DNA of 51,986 bases from an uncultured Fibrobacter sp. (GTDB lineage: Bacteria > Fibrobacterota > Fibrobacteria > Fibrobacterales > Fibrobacteraceae): assembly GCA_937891805.1 (NCBI GenBank), contig CALATK010000273.1:1-51986 (forward strand), read 5' to 3'. The notes below the pieces were generated by a model. The model made no database searches. It saw only the letters and a list, made by a program, of their open reading frames with translations, and had not been told where the DNA came from. The stretch's first letter is position 1, and each line of letters opens with the position of its first letter. A program made the translations under genes and the position numbers. This document shows, in pieces, positions 51,962-51,986 of this stretch.

Positions 51962-51986
51962 CTAAAGAAGCCTTCTGGCGGTGATG

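Overview
The window reads as the chromosome of a Fibrobacter species or close relative (Fibrobacterota). Three things point there: a lipoprotein carrying the 'Fibrobacter succinogenes major paralogous domain' (TIGR02145), a neighbouring TIGR02147-family protein (the second large paralogous family of that organism), and a dense cluster of cellulases, two of which end in a type-IX-like C-terminal sorting domain. Housekeeping genes are GC-richer with strong codon bias. The surface-polysaccharide block and the lipoprotein block around 22-26 kb are AT-richer.

Layout. 1-10595: the S10/spc/alpha ribosomal superoperon from a truncated rplB to rplQ, including secY, infA and rpoA, closed by a strong terminator. 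Many junctions are TAATG overlaps. rpsD is absent between rpsK and rpoA, and there is no adk or map between secY and infA. 10681-15617: a surface polysaccharide block with a Wza-like exporter, a Wzz-like chain-length protein, a Wzy-like polymerase and a convergent Wzx-like flippase overlapping wzy by 72 bp. 15657-21298: tRNA-Leu(UAG), tig, clpP, clpX and lon, a protein-quality-control cluster. 21400-25758: a small coiled-coil membrane protein, then a TIGR02147 regulator-like gene, lipoproteins, very small ORFs and a nuclease remnant. 25896-28048: indolepyruvate:ferredoxin oxidoreductase iorA-iorB, with iorA lacking the usual ferredoxin tail. 28187-30295: an LtaS-type phosphoglycerol transferase.

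30455-48096 is a plant-cell-wall degradation island. It holds three GH5 enzymes and one GH8 enzyme, a highly codon-biased secreted protein with a sorting domain, and in their midst a compact six-gene operon (34391-43574). That operon encodes a CBM11-like secreted protein, three paralogous ~710-755 residue outer-membrane barrels, a lipoprotein, and a GH18-fold protein whose catalytic DxxDxDxE motif is destroyed. I propose it as a cell-surface glycan-binding or uptake complex working with the flanking cellulases. It is the best candidate here for an undescribed system.

48173-50202: a PD-(D/E)XK family transposase/nuclease, strong inverted repeats suggesting a structured RNA, and a decayed gene. 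50203-51832: rpsB-tsf. Three copies of a nested-hairpin repeat (around 21.8, 28.06 and 51.84 kb) each lie between a gene end and an intrinsic terminator, and their inner stems covary.
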